From Alphaproteobacteria bacterium (GTDB lineage Bacteria > Pseudomonadota > Alphaproteobacteria > Rickettsiales > UBA998): 5,006 nucleotides of DNA. This document shows, one piece after another, positions 4,475 to 5,006 of the stretch. The notes under the pieces were generated by a model. It had not been told where the DNA came from, did not search any database, and worked only from the letters and a program-made list of their open reading frames with translations. Each line of letters starts with the position of its first letter. Positions within the stretch are counted from its first letter, which is position 1. The stretch spans positions 1-5,006 of the forward strand of contig JAKFYP010000220.1 of NCBI GenBank assembly GCA_021730835.1, read 5' to 3'. The translations under genes and the position numbers were made by a program.

Positions 4475-5006
4475 ATGCAAACAGCTATTAGAAAAGCTGC
4501 GCTCTCCTTTTTTGAGCGCCGTATCCGGCGCTGGATTCTGGTCATCAGCGGCATCGGCGCGCTGATTTTCTCCGGGCTGTTCATGGTGAGTTTCACCAAT
4601 CCGCAGGCGGTTTCCCGGATGGCAAAGGAATATGTTTCTCAGGAGGTGCGCCAGAGTATCCGCGCTTATTACGATACAGATATGCAGACCGGAATCATGC
4701 GCAACATGACCGTGCTGAAAAAGAGCTACTCAGAAAAGCTGATCTTATTCGATGAAAAGATTGCCGAACGCATCGCTTCCCTGATCGTGCGCGTATGCAG
4801 CTCCAAATGCCCGGATGAGGAGGCATTTGTTCCTCTTGTGCGGCAGGCAATGCAAACCCATCATGCTACGCTGAACTATCTTTCCCGGCGATTGCTTATG
4901 GCAGGGGCTGAACGCTACGAGGCAACCCTGCACGGGCTGAAGCGCGACATCCGGATTTTCCTTGGGGCGAATGCGTCGGTGTTGCTTGCGGTGTTCCTGA
5001 TTGCGC
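4475..5006 (+). CDS. Unrecognised membrane protein, partial at 3' end
   Basis: The frame is open from ATG 4475 to the window edge, giving 177 visible residues. A positively charged N-terminus (R-K, E-R-R-I-R-R up to residue 19) precedes a hydrophobic helix at about 20-40, consistent with N-in orientation. Residues 41-160 form a mostly helical, charged domain predicted to be periplasmic. It includes a C-x3-C pair (Cys108, Cys112) that could form a disulfide. A second hydrophobic segment begins at about 161 and is cut by the window end. It starts four bases after the phaR stop, so it is likely cotranscribed or translationally coupled; its own ribosome-binding site is weak. I do not recognise the family. 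Four-helix-like topology with two membrane segments is reminiscent of sensor or scaffolding proteins, but no catalytic motif is visible and no function is assigned. Confidence 0.75.
   Translation, partial: MQTAIRKAALSFFERRIRRWILVISGIGALIFSGLFMVSFTNPQAVSRMAKEYVSQEVRQSIRAYYDTDMQTGIMRNMTVLKKSYSEKLILFDEKIAERIASLIVRVCSSKCPDEEAFVPLVRQAMQTHHATLNYLSRRLLMAGAERYEATLHGLKRDIRIFLGANASVLLAVFLIA

Noticed and set aside
3979..4599. 206-codon minus-strand frame opposite phaR
   Set aside because: It is antisense to the conserved PhaR domains and to the start of the next gene. No recognisable motif or ribosome-binding context.

Overview
The window looks like chromosomal DNA from an alphaproteobacterium. It carries a PHA-type alpha/beta hydrolase (polyhydroxyalkanoate synthase, PhaC-like) with a short PhaE-like partner, divergent from a clear phaR polyhydroxyalkanoate regulator. 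It also has a class I ribonucleotide reductase large subunit whose promoter bears a tandem NrdR-box pair. Base composition is moderately GC-rich by eye, with AT-rich intergenic regions. The species cannot be named from this sequence.

Layout, left to right. Bases 1-134 (minus strand) hold the central part of a BrnT-family toxin-like reading frame. It lacks its N-terminal third and runs off the left edge, so it is probably a remnant. Bases 156-231 are three consecutive GC-rich stem-loops, resembling a REP-type intergenic repeat. Bases 273-2108 (minus) encode NrdA, 611 residues, with all catalytic residues but no N-terminal ATP-cone; nrdB does not follow directly. Bases 2109-2515 are non-coding. 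They hold a predicted leader of about 190 nt with an inverted repeat, a promoter, two NrdR-type boxes exactly 31 bp apart, and a nested inverted repeat just after the PhaC-like gene.

Bases 2516-3875 (minus) form a two-gene unit. A small coiled-coil protein (97 residues, PhaE-like) is followed by the PhaC-like hydrolase, and their reading frames appear to overlap by about 150 bp. An 82-bp divergent intergenic region separates this unit from phaR (3958-4470, plus). Four bases after phaR, a membrane-protein gene starts (4475, plus) and runs off the right edge; I do not recognise it.

Functionally there are two themes: deoxynucleotide supply under NrdR control, and carbon storage (PHA synthesis with its own regulator). 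I see no defence island, CRISPR array, transposase, tRNA or rRNA. The most interesting items are the apparent dual-coding overlap between the PhaE-like and PhaC-like genes, the unusually clear NrdR promoter with a long structured leader, the ATP-cone-less NrdA without an adjacent nrdB, and the truncated BrnT next to a hairpin array. None of these amounts to a demonstrated new system.
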